From NCBI GenBank assembly GCA_022747635.1, contig JAKTNV010000018.1, positions 2,326,501 through 2,390,500 on the forward strand: DNA of 64,000 bases, in the 5' to 3' direction. The notes below the pieces were generated by a model. It had not been told where the DNA came from and ran no database searches. It saw only the letters and a list, made by a program, of their open reading frames with translations. Both the position numbers and the translations under genes were made by a program. Shown here in pieces: positions 11,843-23,714 of this stretch. The DNA comes from Hetaerina americana (taxonomy: Eukaryota > Arthropoda > Insecta > Odonata > Calopterygidae). Within the stretch, counting starts at the first letter, position 1, and each line of letters starts with the position of its first letter.

Positions 11843-14031
11843 TTTGAATCGCCCTCGCCTCTTAATCTTTTAAAAATACCTCGTGTCGCCGCCCTCGTGT
11901 GCTCGGTCGAGTATGCGATCATGTTCAGTCTTATTCTCGGATTCGGTTCTCGCTTCACATTGCTCGCATTTCTTTTCCCTAATTCCTCTCCATCATCCTT
12001 CATTATTTCCAATAGCTCCATTCGTGCGGTATTATTTTTCTTTTTCGAGAAGGGATTTTTGGCGGTTAATATTGCAGAAAATCATTCATCCCTCGGGTGA
12101 ATGGGAGATCTTCTCCTCCTAGATCCCCCTCCCGCCCGTTCAATTGCGATCCCAACCCCGACGCCTCCCCTCGCCATCTTCCTGCCAATGTCATCCATCT
12201 CTTGTCGTTCCGCGATTACATTCCCTTCCACCTCATTCCCTCCCTCCTATTCCTTCAACGCCACCCCTCGACTCCCGTGCATCTGCAATCCAAATCCCAA
12301 AGCCGCGACCCCACCCCCTATTTAATTCTCCCCCTCACGCTTTTTTCAGTGCGTCTCACCCCCCCCCCCACCTACCCCCCGAAAACGCGCACAAATCACG
12401 GTCGCCCCCTTCAATGCCCCCCCCCCCGAGGCCTCGCCGCCCTCACCAAGTGATCTGCCCACTTCACCATCGGCCGTCCCCCTCCCCCACTTCACTCCCC
12501 CTGCTGCCCCATTGTCCCCTGCTTCTTTCTCCTTCATCTCCCCGACAAGCCGCCCGCCCGATCAGCTCCAGTCACCTTTTCAGAGGCATCAGACCCCCCC
12601 CCCCCATCCTCTCTCCCTCGATACACTCGAGAGGCACTGGGGGGGGGGGTGGGAGGGGCCTCTCTCTCGCATCTGACTCACGCCATTTCCTCATTAAACC
12701 TTTCCGGTTGGAAAATTTGCGGTATCTTATGTTGTTTCGTTGCGACAAATGTTTAGTGTGACCCCTCCGTCGCTTGCGCATCGGAGCAATTATGTTTCTC
12801 TGATAAGATTCCTATGCAAACGATGATGCTCTGGGACTAAGGTTGCCGAAAGAACCAAATCGGAGCCCTCTCAGCCGCTCTGTAGTCTGGCGGGCCGTTT
12901 TCCATTCGTCTTTCCGTCTTTGCTTGCCATCGATTTCATTTCCCACCCAACCCCTCTCTGCTAATGTTTCAAATGCGAAAATTAGAAGTTTTCTCGTGCG
13001 CTTTTGCCTGATTTTGACATAATAAGACTTCGATATTCATGTCGTCGGGAATGCACCCTTGTTCCCTTTACTCATTTGTCGTCGTTGTTTGTGTTTACGG
13101 AAGCAAGAAATTCAAGTGTCACGTCAATGAACGACTAAACATGTTTATAAACCCACAGTTGGGTGGAAGTTGGGAATCCCCGGATGGATTATGTTTAACT
13201 CTCAAATACATACCTGCCCTTGAATACTTATGTTATTCCATGTTCACGTTTAATGTTTTTGAAAAAGTCCTTCCTTTCTGCGTCATTCAACCGCGTGAAG
13301 TTCCTGTGATTAATTATTATTTCCCTCTTGTTTCTTGTATGGTTGCGGAGCTCCTGTCGTGGAAGGAGCAGCTCCCTTTGTTTCGTTCAATATTCGTAAG
13401 GTGTCGCTCTTCCCTCCAACTCGCTGCCTTCGTCGCCATCGCAACTATTTCCCTCCCAATCTGCGCCGATTTCCCTCCCGTGTTTTATTTTTTATTTTTC
13501 ATTTCTGATTCATCGCTTCCCTTTCCCCACCGCATATAATTTCCTCCTCCTCCTCTAGTTTTACTGCACCTTCTCACTTCCCATGCCGCCCCTGCCCCCC
13601 CCCCTCCCTTTTGTGCGGAGATGGGAGTGGGGACGCCGCTGGAGGGGACCTCGATGGCGAAGGAGGGAGGGATGTGTGCCCCCCGCCCCACTTGCCCCGG
13701 CATCCGGCCCCTTCCGAGGGTTCCTGCATACTTGAGCCCTCTCCCGTCGAGGGACCAAGTCCTCGTCATTCACTCTCCGCGGAGGAAGTGGAGCATCTTA
13801 CCTGGCGCTGAGTTTTCGCGTTGCCAGGCGGCACCTTCAAAAGGTCGCGGAGGAGACGGGGGAAACGCACATTTTTTTATTCATGCTATTTTCCTCTGTG
13901 GGGCGCACAGCGTTTGGCGGTCGCGGTGGATTTTGTGCGGGCCACGCTTCGTAGTCGAAGGGGCCCCTCGTCTGTGTGGGTCCCGGATTGCCGCAACCCC
14001 CAAAGGCTTCCTATGGGCCTAAAATGAGCAT
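11843..14031. other. No recognisable gene; contains C-rich block
   Basis: Holds a strongly pyrimidine-rich stretch (12106-12610) and a 166-codon open frame at 13039-13539 on the plus strand. That frame is Cys/Phe/Ser-rich, lacks recognisable domains and is most likely chance. Confidence 0.5.
12106..12610. repeat. C/T-rich low-complexity block
   Basis: The plus strand is almost entirely pyrimidine, with repeated cccccc runs (for example 12358-12369 and 12418-12427). Pro/Ser-rich open frames through it are a by-product of composition. Such tracts can form triplex or G-quadruplex structures; nothing here shows that they do. Confidence 0.6.
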
Positions 14032-14326
14032 AAATGCGGCGGAGTAGTAGTAGTTTTTAGGGGAGGCGACCGACAGCCAAGGTCATTTGCGCCATAGGGG
14101 ATGGATAGGAAAGGATGAAGAGAAACCCGGCGTCGGTATTAGCCTACTCTTTACGAAAGGCGCCAAGGGGCCCACAGCTTAACGTCCCATCCGACGGACG
14201 GCGTACTCACTCAAAGTGCCCTCCTCAAAGCACCTCAAGTAGGGATCGAGATACCTCTGAAAAATATTCAACACCGCCGGGATTTGAACCCACGCCCTCA
14301 GGGTGGGAAGCCAAATGCGGCGGAGT
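14032..14326 (-). mobile_element. SINE S2, 5'-truncated copy with 14-bp target duplications
   Basis: The element (14046-14312) lies between two copies of aaatgcggcggagt, at 14032-14045 and 14313-14326. Read on the minus strand it starts inside the tRNA-related head, just before the B box ggttcaaatcc, so the A box is lost. It ends in the S2 3' end (gcctcccctaaa, then act repeats). It is about 90 percent identical to the 10508-10814 copy. The intact duplications indicate insertion as a truncated reverse transcript. Confidence 0.9.
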
Positions 14327-15355
14327 GGTCAGCGTGGGATGGTCGGTAGTGCGGGGTTGTTGCTGGATTTTTATGGCAACTTTTATTTGCTTGTCTATTC
14401 CGAACTTACATCCTTTTCAGGTCCTTTCCTTCATTTTATTAATTTGTGTGCCCGCCTCCGTTTTGCCCGATTTGAAGTGATTGAATTTGAGAGGGGCAGG
14501 GCTTGCACCAAGTATAATAATGAACCCATTCAAATTCTCTTTTTGTGGGAAAGTATTTTCATAAAATAATTTTGAACCTGCTATTCGAGGGCAGCACGCA
14601 TTTACATATATAAACGCGCTATACCTCTGCCAATAAATTTGAGATGATATCGGTTTGGAGCCAAATATGTTTAAATTCCCTGGTTGATGTTTTTTATATA
14701 ATATTTCGTCGCCGCAACGTTTTGCGTTCCGTTTTGTCAATTTAATGATCGTTCAAAACTTTAAATGCAATCGTTGCGATAATAATTGGGTATCGAAACA
14801 GAATGCGAACGATATATTGATCTGTAGATCGATAAGAGCCATCTATCTGCCAATTATTCATCTTTGATTTATGGTCTTTTTATTCGCCAGAAATTCGAAA
14901 GCTTCGGATTTGCTCAGTTGAATAAAGAGGAGGAGGAATCGGGCGTAGTTGATCGGAAGGCATTCTCATATATCGCTGCATCATACTCTTCGGATGGTGC
15001 AGCTCATACGATGGTGCTCGTGTGTTATCACGGGAAGCGTGCGTTCGGGCGAACACGCTTCTATCCATTGCAGCCGATAGATCGATGATGTTATTGCGAT
15101 ATGACTTCCGCGGCAAGGATGGGGACGTCGTTCAGCTTGTTTTTTCGGGTAAAAATATCATGTAGATGCTCTTGGATTCAGATTTTCCCCGGAGCATTTT
15201 TAAAGCAAATCTCCAACATCGAAATTGAGTCTCGAGGGCCTCGATGAAATCTTTCACGGTGAGTAGTCAGGTGAGAAGGCTTGAGAATGTCCGAAGAAAC
15301 TGCGGGAGAGATGCCGCAACAGTAACTTTTAAAGGTGTCATCCGCTAATATACAT
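14327..15355. other. No recognisable gene
   Basis: AT-rich sequence without a supported gene, repeat family or RNA. Confidence 0.55.
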
Positions 15356-15428
15356 GTCAATGCAACAATTTCAGAGTTTAAAAGTCATAAGGCGAATGGT
15401 GTTTACGCTCTGAAATTGTTGCATTGAC
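15356..15428. repeat. Perfect 21-bp inverted repeat with 31-base loop
   Basis: gtcaatgcaacaatttcaga plus g (15356-15376) is the exact reverse complement of 15408-15428. The loop is not repetitive. It may be a tiny foldback element or the product of a template switch during replication. No ORF or promoter is associated with it. Confidence 0.75.
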
Positions 15429-15540
15429 TAGAAAATGTTTCACTGGAAAGAGTGACTCTCTCAGCTCTTCAAAATTCTCCCAGACAGACCTAATTGTCGG
15501 CGGCTTGACTTTCTCTTTTTTCCCCTTTTCTACCTTTTCC

Positions 15541-15694
15541 CCTGTGCCGGTTATGGTTTCCCAGGAAGACCTGGTACCCGAAAAATCACTTTAGCTTGGG
15601 TGGAGCTGCAGGTGTCCAGAGTGCCTTGCCCGGGAATCGAACCCGGGACCCTCTGGTCAGTATTCCAACGCTCTACCCACTGGACTACCGCGAC
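15541..15694 (-). mobile_element. SINE S1, 3'-truncated copy
   Basis: The minus strand carries the S1 tRNA-related head (gtcgcggtagtccagtggg, then ggttcgattcc, a perfect B box) and about half of the body, ending at the ccataaccggcaca block. The part from there to ttcgggttgatt, present in the 4-kb and 26-kb copies, is absent. An AT-rich stretch borders the head. Confidence 0.85.
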
Positions 15695-16189
15695 TCATAT
15701 AGAAAATATATATTTGGTAATTTACCTTAGGATTTTTAGAATTACCTTATATAGTAATAATAACCAGAACACATTTCCCTCTTGCTCGAAAGTTTCTTCT
15801 CCATCCAGGAGGGACGACTGAGGCCATTAGTCCATTAGGCCATTAGAGTCTGAGAAATTTGGTAATTTTTTCGCGGAATTTGCTTCGGGCAATGTTTATT
15901 TCCTCTCGCGAATTGATTGCCACGCGACGGCCTCCATTCCTCCACGTATTCTGGCTATCTGTCGAAGTTTCTCGGGTGGATTTATTACACACTTGATGTG
16001 CTCGGGCTATTGCGAGCACCCGATACCCTCAAGCCGTCGCCAAGGATTTCCTTGTGCGACGCTGGGGAGAGTATAGTCCATATTCATGTCCACGTGAACT
16101 GTTTATAGTTATCGACCGCGAGTGTATCAAATGAAGTTCGAAGTGCTACTACACCTTTTCCTGCAAGAAATGAGTAATCAGTTTTCAAC
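15695..16189. other. No recognisable gene
   Basis: Unique AT-rich sequence with no supported feature. Confidence 0.55.
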
Positions 16190-16195
16190 CCAATG

Positions 16196-16320
16196 AAGAA
16201 AAGATAGTAACGATTTTCCTTTTGATAAGTTAAACTGTGCGACCGGGGTTCGATGCAATGCATCGAACCCCTGTCGTACTATTCAACTTATCTTGTGGAA
16301 AATTGTTGCTACGATCTTTT
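16196..16320. repeat. Imperfect palindrome (foldback), 125 bp
   Basis: The centre is the a at 16258. The inner 13 bases on each side (ggggttcgatgca / tgcatcgaacccc) are perfect. The symmetry continues outward with mismatches through gataagtt / aacttatc, attttcc / ggaaaat and aaagat / atctttt. The total is about 62 bases per arm with no real loop. It resembles a small foldback transposon derivative. Confidence 0.75.
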
Positions 16321-16325
16321 CTATA

Positions 16326-18810
16326 CTATTTTCGAATCCCACCACATCTCGCCTGAAACCACTCAATTAGTTTTCCACCCGGTGCGCTTTTTAACCGTCA
16401 TTTATTTGGTTATTATTTCTCCCTCGACGGTATTGAATCGGATGCTTGTCTGCCTTTCTCGTGTGCCCTCCTGTGTGGTCCAATGCAATACTCAATTTAT
16501 GAAGCAGTTAAAATATTGGGTGGTAGTTGTTGTCGGTGCGCCCTGGATTGGCGAAATCATGCAATCAACGCCCTCTTTGGTGTTCGGGATCCATCGCGGG
16601 GGCGTGGTGTGGGGGGTGGGGTTGGGGGTGCGGTAAGGAGGGGATCCCTCCCCCCCCCCTGTCGCCGTTCTCTTTCTCCCGAGCCACCCCCGCCGAATGA
16701 AAAGCCGCCAGCCGAGCGAGGGCGGGAAAAACAATGAGGAGGGAGGCGAAACGTGGGCAACCCCCTGTCCCTCTTGACCCCATCCCCATCCGGAGAGCGC
16801 CCGCACGCACCCCGAACGAACGCACCGCGTTTACTCCATTACCCTGACCCGCGAAGCCCGTCCCTCCCTTCTCAAAAGACCCTCTCCCCCCCTTATAAAT
16901 CCTGCCCATAATTCTCCATACCATTCACTCCCTCTCCCTTTCCTCCCGGGAGCCCTGAGGGCACAATGCTGCATTTTGCTGCTGGCATCAAAGGAATCGG
17001 GATAAATAAGAGCCAGAGGGGGAGGGGGTTGCCGGAGGAGTTTATACATCCCCTCTATCCCTTTCTCCCACCCACCCCCTGCCCCTCGTTCCGTCTTCCC
17101 TTTTGAAAAACCCCACACCTCCCCGCCCCCTTTGTTTCGGCATTGAGTACTAATTAGCCCTGCGGGAGTGGCTTTAATGCGGGCATTAATGTTGATGAAG
17201 ATCGTGGGAGTAAATAGTGTTACCTGATACCAAACAAATGCTAACTCCTAGGCCTAATTTTTTTGCCGCTATCAGGTCGTGGCGTGCGGGAGAACTCCGT
17301 GAATTCATGTGCGCGCTTCATAATCCATGTGCCTCCGTTGAAGAGAATCAAGTCAAAGGATTGATTTATTATTTATAAATGGTATTTTTTGCCTCTGCGT
17401 TATTCAATCATATTAAATGTTGATTACAGCGAGAGAGCGTGCGTGCAATCCCGGGATGATGGGCTCATGGGGTCCGTCGCATTATTCTGACGAAACCATC
17501 CGGCTCTTAGGACAGACGTATCAGAATGATTTCCTTTGTAAATAATTTTACTTGTTGGATCCCCCTTTTCCTTGGCTATTAAATGTATTTCTGTTTTTAA
17601 AATGCAATGCACTACTCAACCGCCTAATTATTTTAATTGTGCACCTGCTTATCCCGTGATATTGTAACATGAAATCTAAAATTCATTATTTCGAAAAGTC
17701 ACAATGGAGCTATCGCATCAATTAGGACGCGTTCCGGAGGAAGTATTTCTTCTCTTTTTGGAATGAGCTTGCTCGTGCTTCTCGAGACATTAAGAAACAA
17801 ACGTGGAATAATGTTTAACATTAATCGTTTCCTTTGTGTTTAATTTCCATTCCGTAACACTCGCTTTTCAGATTAAACTCCCATTTCGCCTTAAACTTTT
17901 CCTTCATGTAATTTCCCACTCGACGTCCGCCATTAATTGAGGCCGCTAATTTGTGTGATCTGATCTGGTAGCAATCATTAAGACGGCTCAAAAGGTCTGA
18001 AGCCTTGTGAAAGAATTACCAGGATCTTTTTTTCATATTTACCCTCGGAAGATTTGCAGAAAGGTTTGGATTTAAAAAAAATGCTGCTCCGTTTGAGCGA
18101 TGTTATAAGTCGCACAACTTCCCTGCCTTGAACTGATTGAAATATCGGATTGATTGGCTCCGAGTGACTGGCCATTCTTTTTTTCGTGCCCCATCCCCAC
18201 AGTCGCCCGCCCACCCCCCCACCCCTGCCCCCCCCCGCCCCCGGTCGCTTCGTGTTGCGAAACACGCGCATCGCTTTCAATTAAGGGACGGAGGGCCGCG
18301 AGATGGAGATGGGAGTAATGGAGAAATGAATGGAGGAATGAGAAGGGCGAGTGAAAAACCATTATCATTCATTCAGTCGCCATTCCAATCCCTCACCTCT
18401 CTCCCCCCCCCCCTCCTTCGCCCCCTTTCCACCCCCTCTTTCGAGTCCTCCCCCCTCCGTGGCTCATCCCCGTCATCTTAATGCCGAAGAATCAATCCAC
18501 CTTTGATTGACTTTCATGGGAGGGTTGTCCTCTTTGAATGGCGTCTCGGGAGGATTGGCGAAAGGAAGGGAAGGGAAGGGAAGTGAAGGGAAAGTGAACA
18601 TTTTCTTCTGTAATTGGTTAAAGATTTGCATTTGATGATAATATTCGGGGTAGACTGAAGATAGATGCCAATGATGACAAAATGGTCAAGTTTGTGCCAT
18701 ATTCTTTTTTTTCTGACCCAAACTCCTCATTTTGTCCCACGTGGTTTTTCGGTCGCGGCTGATGGCGCGTACGTTCCTCGGCAGTGAAGCGTAGATAGCG
18801 TCGCATTTGT
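16326..18810. other. No recognisable gene; G- and C-rich tracts
   Basis: GC-rich patches with long C or G runs (for example 16651-16660, 18196-18242 and 18402-18460) alternate with AT-rich sequence. All open frames are short and low complexity. Confidence 0.55.
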
Positions 18811-19732
18811 CTCGTGTGTCCCAAAAGTAGTGGAACTTAGTCGATTTAAATAAATGTATTGCCAGAATTGATACATTCACTCAAAAGTCTTCGAAATATA
18901 GCACCCTTGTGCGTCCACTCACACAGCTGTGCCATCGGGTTTTCCACGCCCTCTTGAAGGTCCGCAAGGAATGCTGCTAAGCTCCGTCGTCACGGCCTGT
19001 TGTAACGCTTCCACCGAGCCGTGGTGACGTCCTTTCAGCACGCATTTGAGGCGGAGGAAGAGACAAGAAGTCTGTTGGGGCATTTTCTAAACATTTTGGA
19101 TCCTTGATCACATTGTAGAGAAGCTCTTGGCAGAGATCCGCGTGCGGGTCTCCTTTTGTTCGTCCGACAGCACTCGTGGAGTGAACTACGCTCACACCTT
19201 TCTCTTGCCCATGTTTTCGGTCACAAGTCGATGTACATCACTTTTAGGGATGCCGAGTGAATAAGAAACCATGCGAATACCTAATCTGCGAACCCTGTCC
19301 AACAAGACCTTCACTCTTGCAAGATTTTTGTCAATATTTAGGGGCGAAGGGCGTCTTGAACGTTCGACGTCTTCAATATCTTCTCCACCCTCCCCGAACA
19401 ACTTGTGCCACTCAGAAACATCCGATTAACCCATGGCCTTATTACCATAAGTTGCCTTGAGCTTGTCATGAGTCTCTTTCCCGATTTTTCCCAGTAACAC
19501 CGAGATTTTGATGACGTAGCGCTGTTACGGTGAACGATTAATGAAGGAGCTTAACAAGGTCACGTTATAGAGGTTTCGTAAACGAACGATCGGCACTCCA
19601 CAAAGACTGGGAGCCAACTGCCGCCGGCCTCCAGCCATTCATGAGACTCCCCTCCCCCGAACCCAGCCGGAGAAACCGCCGCCCGTCCATCCAGAAAAAA
19701 ATAAGCCCTATTACTTTTGGGACAGACCTTGT
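18811..19732 (-). mobile_element. Mariner-like element (copy 2), internally deleted
   Basis: The ends are imperfect terminal inverted repeats: tgtcccaaaagta near 18817 and its complement tacttttgggaca near 19711-19723. On the minus strand the body encodes the mariner HTH region (LGKIGKETHDKLKATYG, then SEWHKLFGEG and GIPKSDVHRLVTENMG). A deletion follows, then the C-terminal LKGRHHGSVEALQQAVTTEL and YISKTFE. Stops and frameshifts are present. The length (922 bp) is short of the usual 1.2-1.3 kb because the catalytic core is gone. Confidence 0.8.
19192..19530 (-). pseudogene. Mariner transposase N-terminal remnant
   Basis: Encodes the paired HTH DNA-binding half of a mariner transposase. The first helix-turn-helix lies around LGKIGKETHDKLKATYG. 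The linker around SEWHKLFGEGGEDIEDVERS is followed by the second HTH, GIRMVSYSLGIPKSDVHRLV. A stop codon separates the two parts and no catalytic aspartate block follows in frame. It belongs to the 18811-19732 element. Confidence 0.75.
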
Positions 19733-20085
19733 GCTTTGCCAATTATAGCCGCGCCAGTGTCCACTTGAGCCGCAGAGTTATATTTTGTTACTCTCTCATT
19801 TAAGGTAGATTTTGGTTGGACACACTGACACCGCCGACTTTTCTTAGCCTTTCCCTTCTGGACAAAAACCTTACACTCACTTATGAAATAAACCCTCCTC
19901 CAATGGCTCATTATTGAGGGCTTGTAGCCCTCATTCCGTCCGACTATCGTATTGCAGTGATATTCTAATTGATTTTCACTTACGGTTGTAATCTGTGGGC
20001 TGACTACGAGATTAATGCTTTATCATGAACAATATAAATGATTTCGTGAATAGCCCCACGACGTTCATTCCCATCTTCAGCTCTT
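19733..20085. other. No recognisable gene
   Basis: Unique flank between the mariner remnant and the short SINE S2 end; nothing seen. Confidence 0.5.
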
Positions 20086-20179
20086 CCCATGCCTCTTTTA
20101 CTATGACGCAAATGACCTCGGCTGTCGGTCGCCTCCCCTAAATACTACTACTACCTCTACCCATGTCTCTTTTACCATG
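20086..20179 (+). mobile_element. SINE S2, very short 3' end with 20-bp target duplications
   Basis: Only the last 54 bases of S2 are present (20106-20159, gaggcgacc-type end plus tac repeats). They are flanked by cccatgcctcttttactatg (20086-20105) and cccatgtctcttttaccatg (20160-20179), which match at 18 of 20 bases. This is a heavily 5'-truncated insertion that is otherwise intact, and old enough for two differences between the duplications. Confidence 0.85.
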
Positions 20180-23100
20180 TTCTTAACTCATCAGTGAAAA
20201 CTCAGGTGATAATATCTAGAGCCCTTGCCTTACCCCTCCTTGTCCACCACACTCGCCTGAAGCATCCGAGACATGCACAGGGAGCGGATAAGTGTCGCCT
20301 ATCCATTAAAATCTACGCCTATCTTCTGCACAATGCAGTCATTAATTAAACCCAATTCACTCCTTAAAATATCTTCTCGTAATTTACGAAACAAACAAAT
20401 ACGTCATGGGTCGTCAAAAATGATGGATCTGCAAAGAGCTCGATGGAAATAATTGAGTGGTGATGAACGGTCGTGATCATGCTGTTGATGAAAGATAATT
20501 TTTCCGCGTTGCTCGGTCACCGATCTCCTTCCTTATATGCCTTGTGATTGGCAATTAAATGAGCATTTGTGACAGTTCGTAAAAGTAGTGCTTTCGTCGG
20601 GTGTAATAGGGGTCCGTGCTCATCTGTAATGATCAGGTTCCTTTCATCATCCCGTGGGTTTTTCGCCCCGTTAAATGCAATCAACTTCCCACACCTCCGT
20701 CTTCCTCCCTCCTTCTCGTCTCTTTCGAGTTGATGTCTTGGTTCTCGACTTCGTTCACCGGATCGCATTTGAAAGCAGTGAAATCGGCTCGATGTCAATC
20801 ATTCGGGGGATTTTTCGACGTCGGGGGAGTCGACGCGCCTCGGTCGGGAAGGCCTCCTTCACGGCGCCCGGCGTTTTCTTCTGCGCGCCTCCTCCGTCCA
20901 ACCCACGAATGAGATGTCACGTATTGACCGATTACTCACGCAAACGCCTCTATCGTGATAAACGTGACGCCACTGTTCAAAAACAGTTTCTTTAAAGAAT
21001 TGTAGCTCTTTGACGTAGCATAATAGTTCTTTGAACGAATAGCGAAATATTAATGCCTTTGTCGATGGAAGACATTGGAAGGGTTCTGCTACCTAATTCA
21101 CATTACGGTTCTGATCGATGCTCTCCACTCTCCTGTTGTTATAACGAGTCAAGTGCCTGTAGATAGTTTATTTTTTAAATTTTATTTTAGCGTATTCATT
21201 CAATTTTTTTACTCGGGTTATGTTCGAATATGCGCATTGCGCTTGGTCGGACTGTAAGATTTAAAAATACAATATAAAGTGCTCGAAACAAGAACGATGA
21301 CTATATTATACGTATTCATTTTTTTATTTTCCGTTGCTTCGCCTCAGGAGTATGCGACGATATCCAATCATGATTTTTTTCGCGAGAAACGTATCAATTC
21401 AACCATTCCATATTTTGTTCCGAAATATGCTCGTTCTGCCTCCTACGTCCCCCCCATTCGTAGACCCGCATGTTTTCTCCTACGGCCCACCCACTGTCCC
21501 CCGCCCCCCAAGTTCAAAGGCCCTCTTCCCCCCCTCTAAGACGGACGGACGCCTCCGGGACTAGGATGCCGTGCGTTTCCGGAGTCCTTGAGGAAGAGTA
21601 GGATTTCGGGAGAAGGAGACCCAATTTCTCATTTCCATACCCCCCCCCCCCACTCCCTCGAACTGCTGTAGCCCGTTAAGTGAGCGACGTTAAAACATCC
21701 TCCCCAGCCAACGACCGCCGCTCCCCCCACTCCCCCCCCTCGCTCTTCAATCACCAATTAGGTGCTGGACCACTCCGTGGGAGGGGCGGTCGAGACCCGA
21801 CTGCCCACGGCCCTGGTCGATTCACCTGCCCCCCTCGCCCGGGACCGCTGCCTGAACCCTGCCCGTCGTCGCTTGAGCCGGGGCAGGAGGAAACCGTTTA
21901 TTTTATTATTATTATTATTTTCAAAGCTTTCCAGCTGGTTTGGATGCGATGACTTTTTCATTTGGTTTCTTCATTGAAACTTGACGATTTCTTCAAATGG
22001 ACTCTTTCAATGTCGCAATTCCTTGCACGTAAATTAAATTTGAGTCACAGGTTCTATTAATTTGTGGTGGAATGTCATTTTGTGCATCCTAATCTCTAAT
22101 GTGGACCGATCGGCAGTTTGGGATTCGGAATGTTCCTACGCAGCTGCTCAAGTAGCAGATCGTGCTCGAATGCATAATCCAATCGCCTGGATGACCGAGT
22201 ACAACTACTCCTCGGCTCTCTGAACTCTGGTGACCACTTTCCGTCCTCTTCACGACCTTTCCGATCCCATCCCATGTCCACTTTTCACTTTTGCATTCCT
22301 GAATTCCCTCTGACTCCGCTGTTATTATTGACTATTTAGTTGCTCTTCTCCCGATTAGGGATAGTAAAATGTTTCCAGTGATCTCTGTTGCACTACTTTC
22401 CTGGTTATTTATTTGATCAACCGTTTAAGATCACGTGACAGTTTAAAGCATAATCATGTGTTATTTTTCCATGGACGAGATTTTTCCATGTATTTCTCGT
22501 ATCATTCGTCAAATCGGCTCCCTCTAATTTTAAAGATTGTGAGTTTTAAATGATATCTCATCACTGATTCCTGAGAATCGCTGAATAATGGTTATTCAAA
22601 ATATTTGAAAAACTTGGCTAGAATTCCATCTTGAGGTTTGCGAAAGTAAGCATGGATTACTTCTCCTTTCCCTCATTACTTTCTACGAGTATTGCATGCT
22701 TTAGTCTCTGCTCGCCGTTGAAGTTAGCGTCGTTGACATGGTAATAATAATAATAATTTGGCCCGTTCGATTGGAATAGGGCAATTTATTGTTTCAATTT
22801 TGTTTCAGGGTACCTTATTTTTAAACCCACTATACAAATTCGTTAATTTTTTTAGAATATACAAAATATGAGTCGTACAAGCCGTTCCTTTCCGTCGTTC
22901 TCCCCGTTCCCACTTTACCTTTGGTTAATAAATCTGTCCAATATTTTCCTAATCAGTTTCTCGTCTGAATATTTCCCAATTCGTTGGACTGGTGGGATTC
23001 TGCGCGATTGCCAGACGAGCACCGGACACACGCCCATGCTATTTCTCGTAGTAGGAGCGCGTTTTCTGCCGCTGTCATCATCCTTAAGGTCCACGCATTC

Positions 23101-23660
23101 AAGAATATGGGCTCTGACATGGAAAAACTTCTCAGGTCGACGAGTCCTGAAGCATTTACCTTCTCACTATCTCTGATGTCATTTTTTTCCGAGGCAGTTT
23201 TCATACACGTGTTAAATTCTGTCCATCTTAATGCAATAAAGGCTTTTGTTAATTTTCAATAACTTGTTACTGAAATTCCTTAGTTTCTCGTGTCGATCAT
23301 CATCGCACCATATCTTCTCAAGACGCCGAGACGCGTTACTGTGAGAAAATCAGTTGGAGGAATTACGGTCTGCTAAGGTTTCACGAATATCGTTTCACGA
23401 GGCATTAATTACGGGTTTCTTCCCTTTGGAGGCCGGATACACTCCGCAATTGCGTGAGAGGTGATCGAGAGATTAGAAAAATACGCGACGGGAAACCTGG
23501 ACCTCTTTCTTTTTCACCCTCCAATCTCTTCTTTGCTTTTCGAATTCCGCTCCATTATCCGTTTTTCACATATCTCGCCGAAAAATAACGGCCGATTAGT
23601 GGGGTGGAGGGGGAGTTGATGAACGCCCAGGCCTCCATGGAAGGCGGCGACTGCGCCCGG

Positions 23661-23663
<3 letters not shown>
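20180..23663. other. No recognisable gene
   Basis: Mixed sequence with C runs (21641-21652), a short (att)n near 21901-21920 and short frames without motifs. Confidence 0.55.
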
Positions 23664-23713
<50 letters not shown>

Positions 23714-23714
23714 T
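23664..23714. repeat. (AT)n-(AC)n microsatellite
   Basis: A run of alternating at from about 23664 passes directly into acacacacacac up to 23714. It is not attached to any recognised retroelement tail. Confidence 0.95.

Noticed and set aside
13039..13539. 166-codon frame starting with ATG
   Set aside because: No domain, signal or repeat; rich in Cys, Phe and Ser as expected from T-rich sequence. Not strong enough to list as a gene.
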